The notes beneath the pieces are model-generated. The model ran no database searches. It was not told the origin of the DNA and saw only the letters and a list, made by a program, of their open reading frames with translations. A stretch of DNA of 64,000 nucleotides from Agelaius tricolor. Taxonomy: Eukaryota; Chordata; Aves; Passeriformes; Icteridae. Made by a program: the position numbers and the translations under genes. Below, one piece after another: positions 23,498-36,412 of this stretch. The stretch's first letter is position 1; each line of letters begins with the position of its first letter. The DNA lies in assembly GCA_023055355.1 (NCBI GenBank), contig JALJCS010000001.1:69543381-69607380 (forward strand). The letters are read 5' to 3'.

Positions 23498-26400
23498 ACC
23501 TGATTGTACGTATTAAAAAACTTTTTTTTTTTCTTCTCCTACCTACCATCTCTTTGGTCTCTTCAATTCATGGGCCAACAAAGGCATCAAGGCTTTTCAT
23601 CTGAAGAACTGTGCTGATTTAGATACTCTATAAACAAATTGTGGTCCACATAAACAATGGTAGGATATTGTACCAATTTTCTTAACTCATAGTTACCTGA
23701 CATTGCTGGGGTGCAAGAGGTTGATAACTTCAAATTAGTTCTTCAAATTGTAAACATCATATATGTAAATATATATACTTCAGATTTCTGTGATCTAAAA
23801 CAAAGCCTTAATTCAGACATACTCTTCAATGTCTAGTTTTATAAGGAAAATGGCAATATTTAGACAGATAATTTAAAATTTATTTCTCTTTCTTGGTATC
23901 TATGTCTGTTTTTGTCAGGAAAATAATGTAATTCAGCATGCTAACACTGTTCATTTGACAGGATAACTGAAGTGATGAACTTTTTCTGTTTCTCAGTTTA
24001 ATTTTCTAGCATAGTTGGGATACTAAACTTTCCATATAGGGCTTTACTTGGGAAACTATAAAGTATTATTTATATGGAACATCAGTAAGTTCTGCCCAGG
24101 TTCTCTCTGTTTCCTCTGCCTCAGTTCATTTGATCCAGATTTCTGCTTGTTTGCCTGTTGGTGTGTTCTTCTCATCTGTGTTTGAGTGCATTTATTTTGT
24201 GGACAGTTTTAAGACATTGATCGCACTGTGGCAAAAAGATTTGTGGAAAGGCTGATCAGTGTTTTCCTTTGGTCAAATGACTTTCAAGTGCTTTCTTGGC
24301 TTTCAGAACAAAACATGTATTTGAGCTCTTTGAAAAATGACAGTTTTGCTAGGAACTGTCTGAAGCAATTGCAGATACCACCAGAAAAATGAATCTCATT
24401 TAACTTCTACATATGCAATGCAGATGTTTATAACCAAGATGAGTCAGCCAGGGCTTCCCTTGGTGGTCAGTGTAGCAGAACAGGTAGGCTTAGGGCATGA
24501 ATCACCCAACATATTTTAGACAAGGATTCATTAAATTTTCTAGGTACACCAAAGGATCTACTTGTTCTACTGGAAAAGTAAGTGGAAGTGTGGCAGTGAA
24601 ACTATATGTCCAGTCTGGGAAGAGCGAGCAGAGAAATGAACCATCTGTGCAGGCATAGCAACAGTTTTATTACTTATTTTCAGGAACCCTATAAACTATG
24701 TTATAATAAATCATAGTCTATGGAATAATTTATTTTATTAATATGATTTATTTACACTGCTAAGAATTTTGCACATAGACTGGATGAAAAACTGTCTGCA
24801 TAAAAGTCATGACTTGCTGTTTCAGGGATTGAAAGACTGATGCATCTTTACTGGAGAGAAAATATAAAAAAGTTTCTTAGAAAAAATTTTTTAAATGGTA
24901 AGAAAGACCCCTGCTGAACACTGACCTGAGACTATTGGTCTTCCATCTTTACAGCACCAGCACTGGAATTTGCATTATCTAAGTTAGGATGTCTGCAGTT
25001 CTGATGTCTGCATCTGACTTGGAGTCAAAGCGGAGGTGGTAACTGACAAGCCCAGGGTTTATAGATGTGGCTCCATGAAAAACTGCTGTCAGCCTGCAAC
25101 AGCTGACACTGCAACACCAGAGTACACTCATTCTCAGCCTGACACAACCCAGCCTCACCAAGTGTGATTGTACAGGGTGGAGTCACACCAAAAGGTGATG
25201 TCACCCTGTGCTAACTTGCACTGCACTGCTCTGTGCAGAATTTTTCCATTAGAGGTATTAGGATCAGTTTCACACATTTCTCTGTTGCACAGTTTTTATT
25301 TTCTCTTTCTATTTAACAAAAATCCGTACTTTTCAACTTGCTGTCATCAGCACAAGATCTGTAAAAGGTAATGTACCTTGCATTTCTCATCTGCATATCT
25401 TTCATATACATGGAACTTAACCAAGTCCTTCTAAAATAATGACTCATGATAGGAAAAGAATGATTTAATTTTGAGGAGCTGGAAATAATAACACTATGGA
25501 ATAATGTTTCTGGGCTTAAAAACCACTGCACCAGGAGGTGAAACTGTTTTGCAGGTCTTGTGTGACTAGCACTGGATGAAGAAATTCAGAGTGAAGAAAG
25601 CCACATAAATGAAATTGCATGCTGAAGAGGTGCTGGCCCTGGCCTTCTTCAAAGAGACACCAAAGTGAGAGCCACTCTGATGACAGATAAGCAAATAGCA
25701 TTCATGCTCTAGAAGTTAGCAAGCCAGACAGTAGGCCATCAATTGGGCTGGAAAATCCACAGTGAACACAGTTGTTGTGCAGGTCTGCAAGATTATCAAG
25801 CATCTCCTACTTTCTTGAGATTATGAATCAGGGTGGTGCCTGGGGAACAGAGGAATCTGAAGCGGGGGATGATGAAGTTGTGGTAGGGAAATAGGTTGGG
25901 CGCATCCTGAGTCTGCATCCTCTGAATACAAATGGGCATATTTGTCCATGATGTAAACCTTGGCTGATCAAGGAAGATCTACAACACTCACAGGAAACAT
26001 TTTTCTTTGACTGTTTTTTTATTGAAGGGTGGATAGTAAAACTTGGCCTTTTCTTCCCAAACACAGAAACCAAAAAGAAGAGATCCAACTTTTGGTTTAG
26101 CAAATGCAATATGAATGTCATTGATTTTCTTAAAATTCAGAAGCCACACACTCTATTAATCCTGGTCTGAGTGAAATAAGCATGCCATTGTGACTGCTGT
26201 GTACTTTTAGTTCAGGTTTTGTGAGGCCTGCTTTAAGCAATAGGAAAAGCATGGTAGTAGATTGGTAAATTGAGTAGGCAAACATCTGGTCAGTTTCTAT
26301 GGCATTGTTTGGTTAAGGGAAACACAGGATCCCTTCAGAATTGTGTTCTCAGGAGGGTTATTTGCTGATAGTCAGTTTTCCCATTATTGACCTTGGAAAC

Positions 26401-26639
26401 AATAATTGGTTTCAAATTAACTACATTCATTACTGAATTCTCCTTGGTTTGAGGTCAGAGTCCAGAGGCTAGAGAAGGGTTTGGAAATATCCAGGAGTAC
26501 AGAACACACTTTGGAAGCAAAAAGAACATGCAGCACCGATGCAGGGTACTTCTGGGGAATGCTCCTTTTGCTGCCACCTACACGATCTCAGTGTACACAT
26601 CTAGGAAGGGATCTGCAGAACAAAAGACCTTCCAAACCA
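23498..26639. other. Intergenic, no gene seen
   Basis: Ordinary AT-rich intergenic sequence following the CR1 copy. It contains no recognisable repeat or coding segment. Confidence 0.65.
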
Positions 26640-27540
26640 AAATACGAATGTGTATCCACTCGCTGCTCGGCCAGAACACTCTCTCTGAACTCCCTCCCCC
26701 TCTCTTCCAGCCCTTAGAAATTCATCACTCCGGGCCTTGCTCTTTTCGAGCCGCCAGGGAGCTCGGCGCCTTTGCCAGGGAGCGCAGTGCCAGAGGAGGA
26801 GCGGCAGGAACCCCCCTGCCTGCGCTCAGCCAGGGAGGACGAGCTTGGGCTCGATCATCTCAGAGGCCTTTTCCAATCGAATTGATGCTTTGTGTCATTC
26901 CGTGACAAGTAAAGGACAAGGCAGACGGGGCTGCCCGGAGTTAGAGAGGGAGCACATGGCTGGTAAGGGCAGCTAGGATTGAGGAGGGGACTGCGAACTG
27001 AGGACCAGGTGTGTGACGTGTGGTCAAGCTCGTGTTGTACAAGGACGTGTGGCCAAGCTTTAAATGAAAGTGTTTGTACAGAAAGGTCTGTTTTTCAGTC
27101 CGCATTGTCATTACACAGCAAAGCTATTCTTATGCTAAACGAAACGGCCGGGGTTTGGTTGCTGCTAACATTAGCGTATGGGCACTCTGCACACCGGTAA
27201 TGCACTCCGCAGTTTTCCATGCTCAGGGAGAAAAGCTGAACTGGTATGGTAGAACAACTTCAGAGGAAGTTCATTTTGCAATTTAAATATCCTCATTGAA
27301 AGCAGGCAAATAAAGAAGCAATGAGCGAGTATGTATGTGCTCGAGAATTCCTCAACGCTTTTTGGCTTGATAGATGAATGGGCCAAACCTGCCTTTTCCC
27401 AGGGAGGTTTGTGTGCAGGTACTCAGAGTTTCGCTGGTTTCCCTGGCTGCGTAACCAGGCTGGTAAGGAACGTGGCGAGAGCTGCTGTTCTCAGGGCAGA
27501 CGGGGAATTACAGCTCTGCAGCCATGGACATTTGAGAAAT
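26640..27540. other. Isolated CpG-enriched patch in intergenic DNA
   Basis: About 17 CpGs fall in the first 300 bp, and scattered CpGs continue to about 27.5 kb, whereas flanking DNA has almost none. Open frames of 60-125 codons on the plus strand have no recognisable protein similarity. It could be an enhancer, a promoter of a non-coding RNA, or a decayed insertion. The function is unknown. Confidence 0.5.
26845..26906 (+). mobile_element. Probable CR1 3'-terminal fragment
   Basis: GCTCGATCATCTCAGAGGCC, then TTTTCCAATCGAATTGATGC and TTTGTGTCATTCCGTGAC resembles the CR1 3' end (...GATCTCAGAGGCCTTTTCCAACC plus an octamer tail). It is short and diverged. It sits in the middle of the isolated CpG-rich patch. 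Confidence 0.7.
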
Positions 27541-30102
27541 TCCAAGGAGGAATTTGAGCCTGAGGGAAAGCTTGTTTCTTTTGCTCCACGACTCCTCAAC
27601 TTGTCTAAAGAGCTGATTGATAACAGATGCACCTATCTGCCTTTCTGGTTTTATTGAAGCATGTTGTTTTTCTGCACCAGGATTTTCTCCTGTGATCTCC
27701 CCAGGATATTTCTCCCTTTACTGTGTATACTCATGGTCAGCATTCTTTGTGGAATAAAGAGGCTCTGGAAGTCTATTATCTCTTGTTTAACCCGTTTTCT
27801 CCCTTAATCTGCATCCATCCTTCAGCAATTATGGAGAATGCAGTTTTCTAGGAGCTTCCATCAAAGGAGAGATTGTTAGATTTTCTTAGTAACAGGAAAG
27901 AGAAGGAATTTGGAAATTCCTGAAACTTCTTTCCCTGCAGGAATTCCCTTTGCAAACAGCTTGCTGGGGTAAAGGCATTGCTGCAGGGAAGCTAAATTGC
28001 TGGGGATTGCCTGTGAGTCCTATGAAAGGGGGAACTGATGTAGTGGATCTTAAAGCAGGAGGACTGGAACAGCATAGTCAGTGTCAAACTCAGGACAGGA
28101 AGCAGTGGTTATGTCCCCAGGTTTGTAATGTCCCCAGCAGTGACAAAGGCCCAGGTACACACAGCTGCAGGTTCCCAACCATATGCACCAGGATGACCCA
28201 AGGGCATATCCTCATGGAGTGAAAAAAGCTTAGGAACCTAAGGAAATTATGTGGAGGGATTAAAAACGATCCAGAAGGATGAAAGGGCCATTTTTCTATA
28301 GGTAGAATATATATTCTGAGGAAATCAGATTTTTTCCCCTTGTCTGCAAGCTGAAAAAAAATCCAGCTACCACTAAAAGCCTTCCTTTCTTATGCTAAGA
28401 GACAGAAGAAAAGAAAAGGCTGTTCCTTTCAAGTGAAAAAAAAGTCAAGTTCAAGCATCCCCACAAAGGAAAAATCATACATTTTAAAGTAATATGCAGT
28501 AGGACATCCTTGAGCTCCTATCCCCTTTCCTTGATGTACTTGACTCTTTGTAAAGCTGTCTCTAATCCCACCCTGTTTCAAAAAAACCCATGTCTCTCCA
28601 CACTGAAGCCTGCTCTGCCTTAACCCTCTGCACTCTGCTTGCTCTTCAGAGCTGGGAGTTTTGATCCATTTCAAATGTGAGCTGTTTGGGGGGATTACAT
28701 CATTCAGGCAACACAAAAGCTGAATTTCCACATCAGTTTTGTGGTGGAAATATGGATGGAGATGACAAAAGTTAACACTTTGATTGCTATAGAGGATGTA
28801 TTCATTATAGGTTCAAGACTGTAAATAAAAAGCCACTCAGAACTATGGAATCACTATGGAGGTTCACCAGCAGAGCTTACTCTCTGCAGTGTCCTCTCAT
28901 AACCTTGTCATGATGATACACCAATCAAAAGCAAATAGATTAAGGATCAGTAATCAATCTATAGGTCATAGAAAAGTAAATTATAAACCCTTCTGAGAGG
29001 CCTTGTTGTACCAGAGAAACTAGATACAAAGAGCTTTGGTTTCTTAGAATTACATTCAACTTTAATAGAAACTGCAGTTATTAATGGGCTGTCACATAAT
29101 TGTACAGAATGACTTGAGCAGGACACTACCAAAAGCTCTGGGTGAGCCCAGTTCAGTCAGGTGTTAAATATGATTAACTGCAGTGGCTTTGGGTGGCTTA
29201 ACATTTTATTTCCAACACTCAGTTTCTTACAGTGCCATAATACACGAGGCAATCTGAAGATAACATGGCTATAGATTTTTTTAAATGACACAAGAGCATT
29301 TAATGGAAAACATTAGTATTAAAAATAAAGCAAGAGTAGGTGTAATTATTAACAATATATAAGATAATGTAATAAGCATAATACAAAAGTAGCATTCTTA
29401 GTATGAGAGTAGGGTGGTTAATTTTGCCAGATGATAATATGGGGACTATGCAAAGGTGGAAAACATTCTGAATACATGCCACACACAGCTCAGGAGCTAC
29501 ATTGGTTCAAAAAACTATAGAGACAACAAACTCCTTATTCTCTGTATTGTGTGGTAAATTTCTCAGTCACAACGGGATTTGAGAGAAACCTGAAGTCCGT
29601 CAGTGAAACTCCAGAGTGCCTTCCTGTCAAACCCTACCTCCAATGCAACTTCTTTCAAGCCACAAACTTGGCTTCTGAGCACTGGGTTTGTTCAGCTCTT
29701 CCGGGGCTCGTGCTCCCTCCTGTACTGATTGTCTCACGGTATGTGAGACTTTATGCAAATGACTTCAAGGTATTTGTGTCTGTGCGGGACACACCTAGGA
29801 CTGGTTGCTGAGTATTTCTGCATTTTCTGCATAAATGCAGTAGCAGTAGCAGACAGGCATCTCACTGAGGTAGTGTGAAGGCAGGGTCTGCAGTCCCTGT
29901 ACAGCACTGCCACACATTTATCTGCTTGAACTCAGGGCAGTGAGTTCATATGAACAGAACATGTGAAATGCTCTGGATCAGGAGTTGACATGGTGTGTTT
30001 TGGGAAAAAAAAAAAAAAAAGGGATATACCATTCCCCTATTTTTTATCAACAAGGGTGATGGTGCAAGGTGGCCTCTACCAAACAAGAGAGGGCAAGGAT
30101 AA

Positions 30103-30128
30103 GGGTTAGGGTTAGGGTTAGGGTTAGG
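30103..30128 (+). repeat. Short interstitial telomeric repeat (GGGTTA)4
   Basis: Four perfect GGGTTA units plus two more bases, flanked by unique sequence. This is the vertebrate telomere motif away from a chromosome end. It is too short to be remnant telomere on its own. Confidence 0.95.
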
Positions 30129-30733
30129 CTTCAGCCTTTCTGCCCACAGTACCAAATGGTCCCATTGTTTTGAGCTGCTGAGCAGCTGGGAGTCATGTTT
30201 TGTCACATATTTTCTGAGACAGGGTGTACTTCAAGTTTGCTTTGTGTCTTGACTTTCAGTAGGAAGTGCTGGCTTTTTGCTTCAGGGATAGTTTGTCTTC
30301 ACGGTTCTTCTCAGAGGTTTCTTATTCCTGAGCTGGGAAACACACATCTTCCATCAAACTCTCTCTTACACAAGGTTATTCTAAAGGAAAAGAAGGGAAG
30401 GGTAGCCACAATCCCATTAACTCCAGCCAGATTGCATAATTATTATGGCCGTCAATGGCTGTCCCAGAATTTGCCTCTACTCTGGGATACACTTATACAA
30501 TTCATTACTGGGAGATCAGCTCCTGCCACTTTTTGGTACTTGCCTATCCAAATGTTTTTATTCCAGTAATTGGAATCTTGGCTAGAAATAGTAGGTGGAT
30601 TGAGGTCTTAATGTGCAATCTTAAGTCTCATCTCAAGTTTTTTAATGCTGCATCTAAGTTATTTAAATAAAGAAATTAAATGTCTCACTTTCATATGCTG
30701 GTACTGCTATTTTTATATTAGCAGGCTATTTCT

Positions 30734-30749
30734 TTATATATATATACCT

Positions 30750-30789
<40 letters not shown>

Positions 30790-30790
30790 T
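30734..30790. repeat. Compound (TA)n-(CA)n-(TA)n microsatellite
   Basis: TA repeats, then about 13 CA units, then about 7 TA units. It is a simple sequence in intergenic DNA and probably length-polymorphic. Confidence 0.95.
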
Positions 30791-33700
30791 TTAATTACAG
30801 TGGAGCTTTCAGAACGACTTCAGCTTCAAATCCTATGACTAAAAAAGATATCTGAATTTGCTATTCTCATGCAGAAATTGGTCCTGGTCCCACAGGATCA
30901 AATTATGTGATTTGGATTTGTTATAAGATTACAAAGAAGAAACCTCCTGCCAGGATCAGAGTGCTGCAAAATATTTGCATTCCTAAGACATTGTGGATTG
31001 CCTAGGTGGAGCTTCTAGCAAGTATTAAGCCACTTCTGAACTCTCTAACTCTGATGCTGCCTTTGGGGAGACTGTCATTCAATTCTTAACTCTGTTAGAA
31101 ATTCGGGTGGCTGACAGGCACAGCGTGAGATTGCTTGCCCACCATGGGCACTGGCAAGTGCTCAAATATGCATTATTGCCTGCAGGTTTTGGTTCTCCAG
31201 ATCTACTGTGCTTGTCCACAGCTTCATAACTCAGCAGGACAGTAAGTTCTGAGGACTGTGTAATTCAGGCAAAGGAGAGAGCAGACCTTTACAGTGGCAT
31301 GTAAATATGCAGAAGGCATGGTACTAAACTGCACCTGAAGGTTACACCCACAAACTGAATGCACTGATAGAAGCATCCAAGCAGGTAAGCAGCCTTGTTA
31401 CCCATGTTAATGTAATCTCATTATTAGAAAAAGGTAATAATTTTATGTGTTATGTATTGATGCATTCTATATATATTTGCATATAGCAATGAATTCTGGC
31501 TAGGTTTCTTAAGGAAGATACTTTTTAAATAAGGCATATAATTTTGAAACATATTGTGTAATAAATAAAATGTTGTGATTGAAGGAAGTTAATATCAGAA
31601 ACTATCAATTTATTCTGCTGTTTTACTTGGTTTCAAGTTGTATCCTTTCAAATTGCCACCAAAGGGCATTCAGGAGACCTGGCTACAGCTGGGGGCTATA
31701 AGCACCCTTCAGTGTGGCACATTCCATGTCACACAGCATGGGAACAACAAAATAACTTACAGCCCAACCCTCCCAGCTATCCTGCAGCTTCACTTGGCCC
31801 TGCTCAGTAGTTTTTGTTTTCCTTTTGTTTTATTTGGCTAATAAAGACATCCTAAAACTACTTAAAAATTGTACTATTTTACATTGCAGTGCAATTAGAT
31901 AATATTAAATTAAAATGGCCTTATGAGATGATAGATAAAGATGCTAATTTTGTATGTTTATATATTTGGCCAGGATGCAACACTACTTCATGCTGTAGAT
32001 TATGATAAAATTGTTCTTTGTATTAGAGAGAAATTTATAGGAATATCCCATCGGTGAAAAAACCGCTTTAGAATGCTATAAATATGCTTGCACAGGGGGG
32101 TTACCTGCTTAGCATTATTGATTTTTCCAATCAATAGAGCAAGTATATTACACAAGGCTGTGTGCAGTCAAGGCTTTAGCATGGTTTAGATCTGTTTACA
32201 CTGGTTTAGCTGTCAGCAGGGCTGCAGATGGATGTTTCCTTCCCAACACAGCTGGAACTGATGAAGATCCAGCACCTGGCTGCTTGTCGCCATCCTGCAG
32301 CAGGTTACTGCACCCACACCTGTTGTGTAGGTGCTCCTTGGCTCATCCCCTTGGATACTTCACTGGAGGTTGCCTGCCAGCCTTGCTGGCAGCAGGGACT
32401 TGTTTGGGGTCAGTCTGGCAGAACTGTGGTGGTAAGTGGCCTTTTGCAAATGGTCAGTGATAAAGGGCTGGGGAGAAATAATGACTGTGAATGGAGCAAG
32501 TGTTTGCAAACTTAATTTGTGCTTCTGGTGTAAATGTATAGTCATAAAGCAAACGGATAAAAATAGCTCTAAGTCGATGTGAGAGAAACCACACACAAAA
32601 ACTGAACTTGTTTGGTTAATAGTGCATGAAATAAGTCCATGTAGCTTCTGTATGTAGGAAAGAGGTCCTGAAAGGATTTTACGTGACTTGCCTGCTGAAA
32701 GCTCTGCAGTGGTCAGGGCACAACAGCACTTAGATCTGCATTTTACACATGACCAGTTTGAGCTGGGAAATCAAATTTCCCATATTCTGAGGCTTTCTTC
32801 CATATTTTATCTTTATTTCCAGTATTGTTTCTCATATATGTGTCCAGAACTTCTCTATTAGCCCCTTTCTCTATGAAAGTGTATGTATATGCTCTGCTGC
32901 CTGAACAACAGGAGCTACAGTCACTGTATATTATTTCCTCATCAGTAATTTACCAAATTTACTCCTCTATTTTCAGTTTACCCATAATTTGTATGACCAT
33001 CAGAATGCTTTCAGACATTAAGTTCTTCTGAAACATATTTTTGACACTAGATGGATTTTTCTACTATTTCAGGGACCTGACACATTTTCAATGCAATCCA
33101 AATTATTGCCAGTCATAAAAAAATTCATTAGGAATGCCACTGAGTTCAGCACATGTCTTTGTCTTTCTTCCATCTAGGTCATGTCAAGGTGAATTTGCAT
33201 CTGGCTTTTTTTTTCTTTCCCCCCCTCAGTTTTAGTGTGTTTTGGAAGGGATAAGCATGACATGTGGAATCAATATTCAAATAATATCAAGGAAAAGAGA
33301 TTATACAGAAAAGAAAGCATGCAATTTTATCAGGTTTTAGAACAGGTATCATGTTACTTGCACTGTGCCAAAACCAGTTCTTTTTGCATCTGAATTCAGA
33401 TCAGGTACAGCCTAGGATGCTCAAAATGTGAAAAAAATAATGCACTTAATAAAAGCAGAAAGTATAGTTATACATACACTGCCAATGATTCTCGTCTGTG
33501 GATGTTCAAGTAGAAGATCTTTTGTACGCAGAAAGTCCTAAAGTAAGTGAAAATCTTTCATTCAGTAGAATTGTATAGTATGGACCTATGAATACTTTTT
33601 TTCTTTTTCCTTTTTACTTTATATATAAACCTGTCTAGAATTAAATATAATTCTGACAATAAACTGCAATTATATTTGTTTGGTAAATGATGCCTAACTG

Positions 33701-35889
33701 CTAGAGCAGAGACATTTAACAAGGACACGTATTCTGACTCCTGAAACGTGCTCCCAGTGTCTACTAATTTCTGTATGAATCCAAATAAATTAAACCCACT
33801 GTGCTTTTTCTGCTTAATGGCTTTGGAGATTTCCCTTGAATACTGTAAATGGTATGGAAACTCCTGAGATCAATATTTTGCATATTGCCCATACCTTCTG
33901 TCATTAAACCTTATTTATAAACTTCTGGGAACTGTATCTATTACATTGGCAAAGGATACTTCTCTGGGAGTGTAAGCCTCAGGAAACAGGGCTTAGGTAA
34001 CATGTTATTTGCCTACCCATCTTGTCAGACCCTCTCTAATAACTAGAATCTGTAAGTTCATTTCAGTTACATTTGGCTCAGAAACAGAAAACTTCAGGCC
34101 ATGAAGTTCCTCCAAGTTTTAAGAAACATAACAGCTCAGTAAAGGAAAGACTACTTCCTTCGTATTACTGCTGTGACTGAAAGGCTGCTGCCTGAGCTCA
34201 AAGGTTATTTATTATGTTGGGTTTGCTGGCAGCCAGCACATGCTCAGCTCAAAAGCAGCCCCTTGGTTCTCACCCAGCTGGTAGCTGGGAGGAAGGAGGA
34301 AGGAGCTGTGGGCACTGGGGGAAGGGAAGATTGATGATGGGCAGTGAACCTGAGGTGTGGACATGGGGAAAGCATAAGGAATGGGGCACAGATCCAAAGA
34401 AGCCAGGGCTTTCCATTTCTTAAGAGCGGAACTTGATCTCTACTTGGGAGTGACTAGAGTCAAAAGCAACACATCAAAATTAAGCAGACTGAAGTGAGCT
34501 TGGCACCAAAATGGATTTTTAGTGTAACCAGCACAACAGCCACCATTTCAACAATTTTTCTTTATCCTAGTTTATCTTCTTTCCCTTAAGCATCCAATTC
34601 ATTACATACAAAGGTCAGGATTTCACTACTGAGAACAGCTCGGTAATCTGATGTCAGTCTACTGTTATTGTTTCTGTTGCCATTGATAGCACAAATATTT
34701 CTATTTCAAGCATGCTTACTTCTACAACAAGCATGATAAAATTACAGCTCCCAGTGTTTTGTCTTATGCCAGAGAATCCATTGCAAGTGATGGATTCAAT
34801 GGGTTATGTGAAGAAAACTTTGTTTGCACTAGCAGCTATAATTTTGCGATAATAAAGTACTACTAATAAAGGAATGGTTAGTACTCAGAGTGCCCACAGT
34901 TACCATTTAGATTTGAGACAGCCCTATTAAGGATGTCTAAAGATGATTGTTCCTGCTTTATGGCCAGAAGAACTGAAACACATGTGATGCATTTTTTCCA
35001 CTTTCCTAACAAAGTGGTTTGAAACAGACTCTGAGTTAAACATGTCTCTGTTAACTTACTATTGAAGCTCTATTTAAAGAGTGTACTAAATGCATTTCCT
35101 AAAATTTGAGTCTCCTTACTCTGAGATGACAAACAAACAAAAAAATCCCTTTCCATGTTTTATTTTTTTGCTTTCCAACAGTCCTGAAAAGCTCATGCAT
35201 GTGTAGCATTCAAATTCCTGCAATTCCTCAGAAGTCTCAGGGTTACTGGAGGAGCTTGTTTTACCACAGGTTTACCCATCAATAGAAAAACTTCAGTCAT
35301 GAGAAAACGTTGGTTTGGACTGGGTCTGTGCAGAATCAAACACAACAGTTTCAGATGATGGAAGATAAGAGATGAAAGCTCAAGTTCATGTGACACCCTA
35401 TCACACTAAGGAGAGGTGAAACTTTAGAATGACATTATAGGCTGTTGGTAAGGACTCTGCTGGAGAGTAGAGCTGTGCCCAAGGTGGCAGGGTAATTTTG
35501 GCTTTACTGACCTCAATTTGTTTGCTTTTTCTGACAGCTGGACATACAGAAGGTGCAGGAACTTCCACAGCTGCACTGCCTGCTATCTGTCTGTCATTTG
35601 GTGTAGCTCTCACAGAAGCCACATATGAGCTATAGGTTGCCTATGCCTGCATTAAAGGTTGGAAGAAGTAGCACTTTTTTTTTGATTACTGGTTTGTTAA
35701 TCCCTTTGAGATCCATAGTGCCTTCTTACTGGCACCAGCAGATGGGAAAGAGAAAATGAACTGTAACTTCTTCTACCAAGTCCCTAACAATAAGAATTTG
35801 GTTATTTCCACCTACAGCATTGAAGAAGAGAGCCATGGCAAAGCAATTAGTCCAGTAAGATGCATCCCATTTCCTCCTCATTTTTTTCT

Positions 35890-36412
35890 CAGAGTTTTTC
35901 TGTGGGTGGTGGGTTGAGCCTGGCCAGCCACTAAACACCCACCCAGCTTCTCCCTTACTCCCCCTGAGGTGGGATGCGGGAGACAATTGGGGCAAAAGCA
36001 AGAAAAAGGCATGGGTCAAGATAAAGAGAGTTTCATAAGGCAATGAAAGAAAAAAAGTACGAAGAAAAAGAAGTAAGTGATGGAAAGGCACACACCACCT
36101 CCCACGAGCAGACTGATACCCAGCCAGTCTGCAAGCAATGGGAACTTTGCAAAACCTCCCCCCCAGTTGCAGAAGTGGGCATGGTGTTACACAGTGTGCA
36201 GGACCTCTTTGGTCAGCTCGTGTCAGCCTACGTGCTGTGGGGGCAGAGTGAGAAACAGAGAAGGCCTTGATGCTGTGAGAGCACGGCTCAGCAGTAGCTT
36301 AAACACGGGGGTGTTATCAACACTGCTTTGGCCACAAATCTAAAACACAACACCACACAGGCTGCTGTGAGGAAAATTAACCCCCTCCCAACCAGACACA
36401 ATATACTACCAG
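35890..36412 (-). mobile_element. Solo LTR of an avian endogenous retrovirus
   Basis: About 520 bp that, on the minus strand, follows a familiar bird LTR. It starts with a stretch ending GGTTAATTTTCCTCACAGCA, continues with GTGTTGATAACACCCCCGTG and AAGGCCTTCTCTGTTTCTCA, then GAAACTCTCTTTATCTTGAC, and ends near CAGGCTCAACCCACCACCCA. No gag, pol or env sequence flanks it, so it looks like a solo LTR. The exact ends and the target-site duplication are not resolved. It is old and diverged. I place it among avian ERV LTRs from memory of the pattern; the family name is not certain. Confidence 0.78.

Larger units (their letters stand above)
27541..35889. other. Intergenic, simple repeats only
   Basis: Holds the interstitial telomeric repeat and the CA/TA microsatellite. 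Otherwise I recognise nothing. Short open frames (for example at 29.55 and 32.23 kb) match no family I know. Confidence 0.65.

Noticed and set aside
29946..30206. Pro-Asn repeat peptide on the minus strand
   Set aside because: Translation of the interstitial telomeric repeat.
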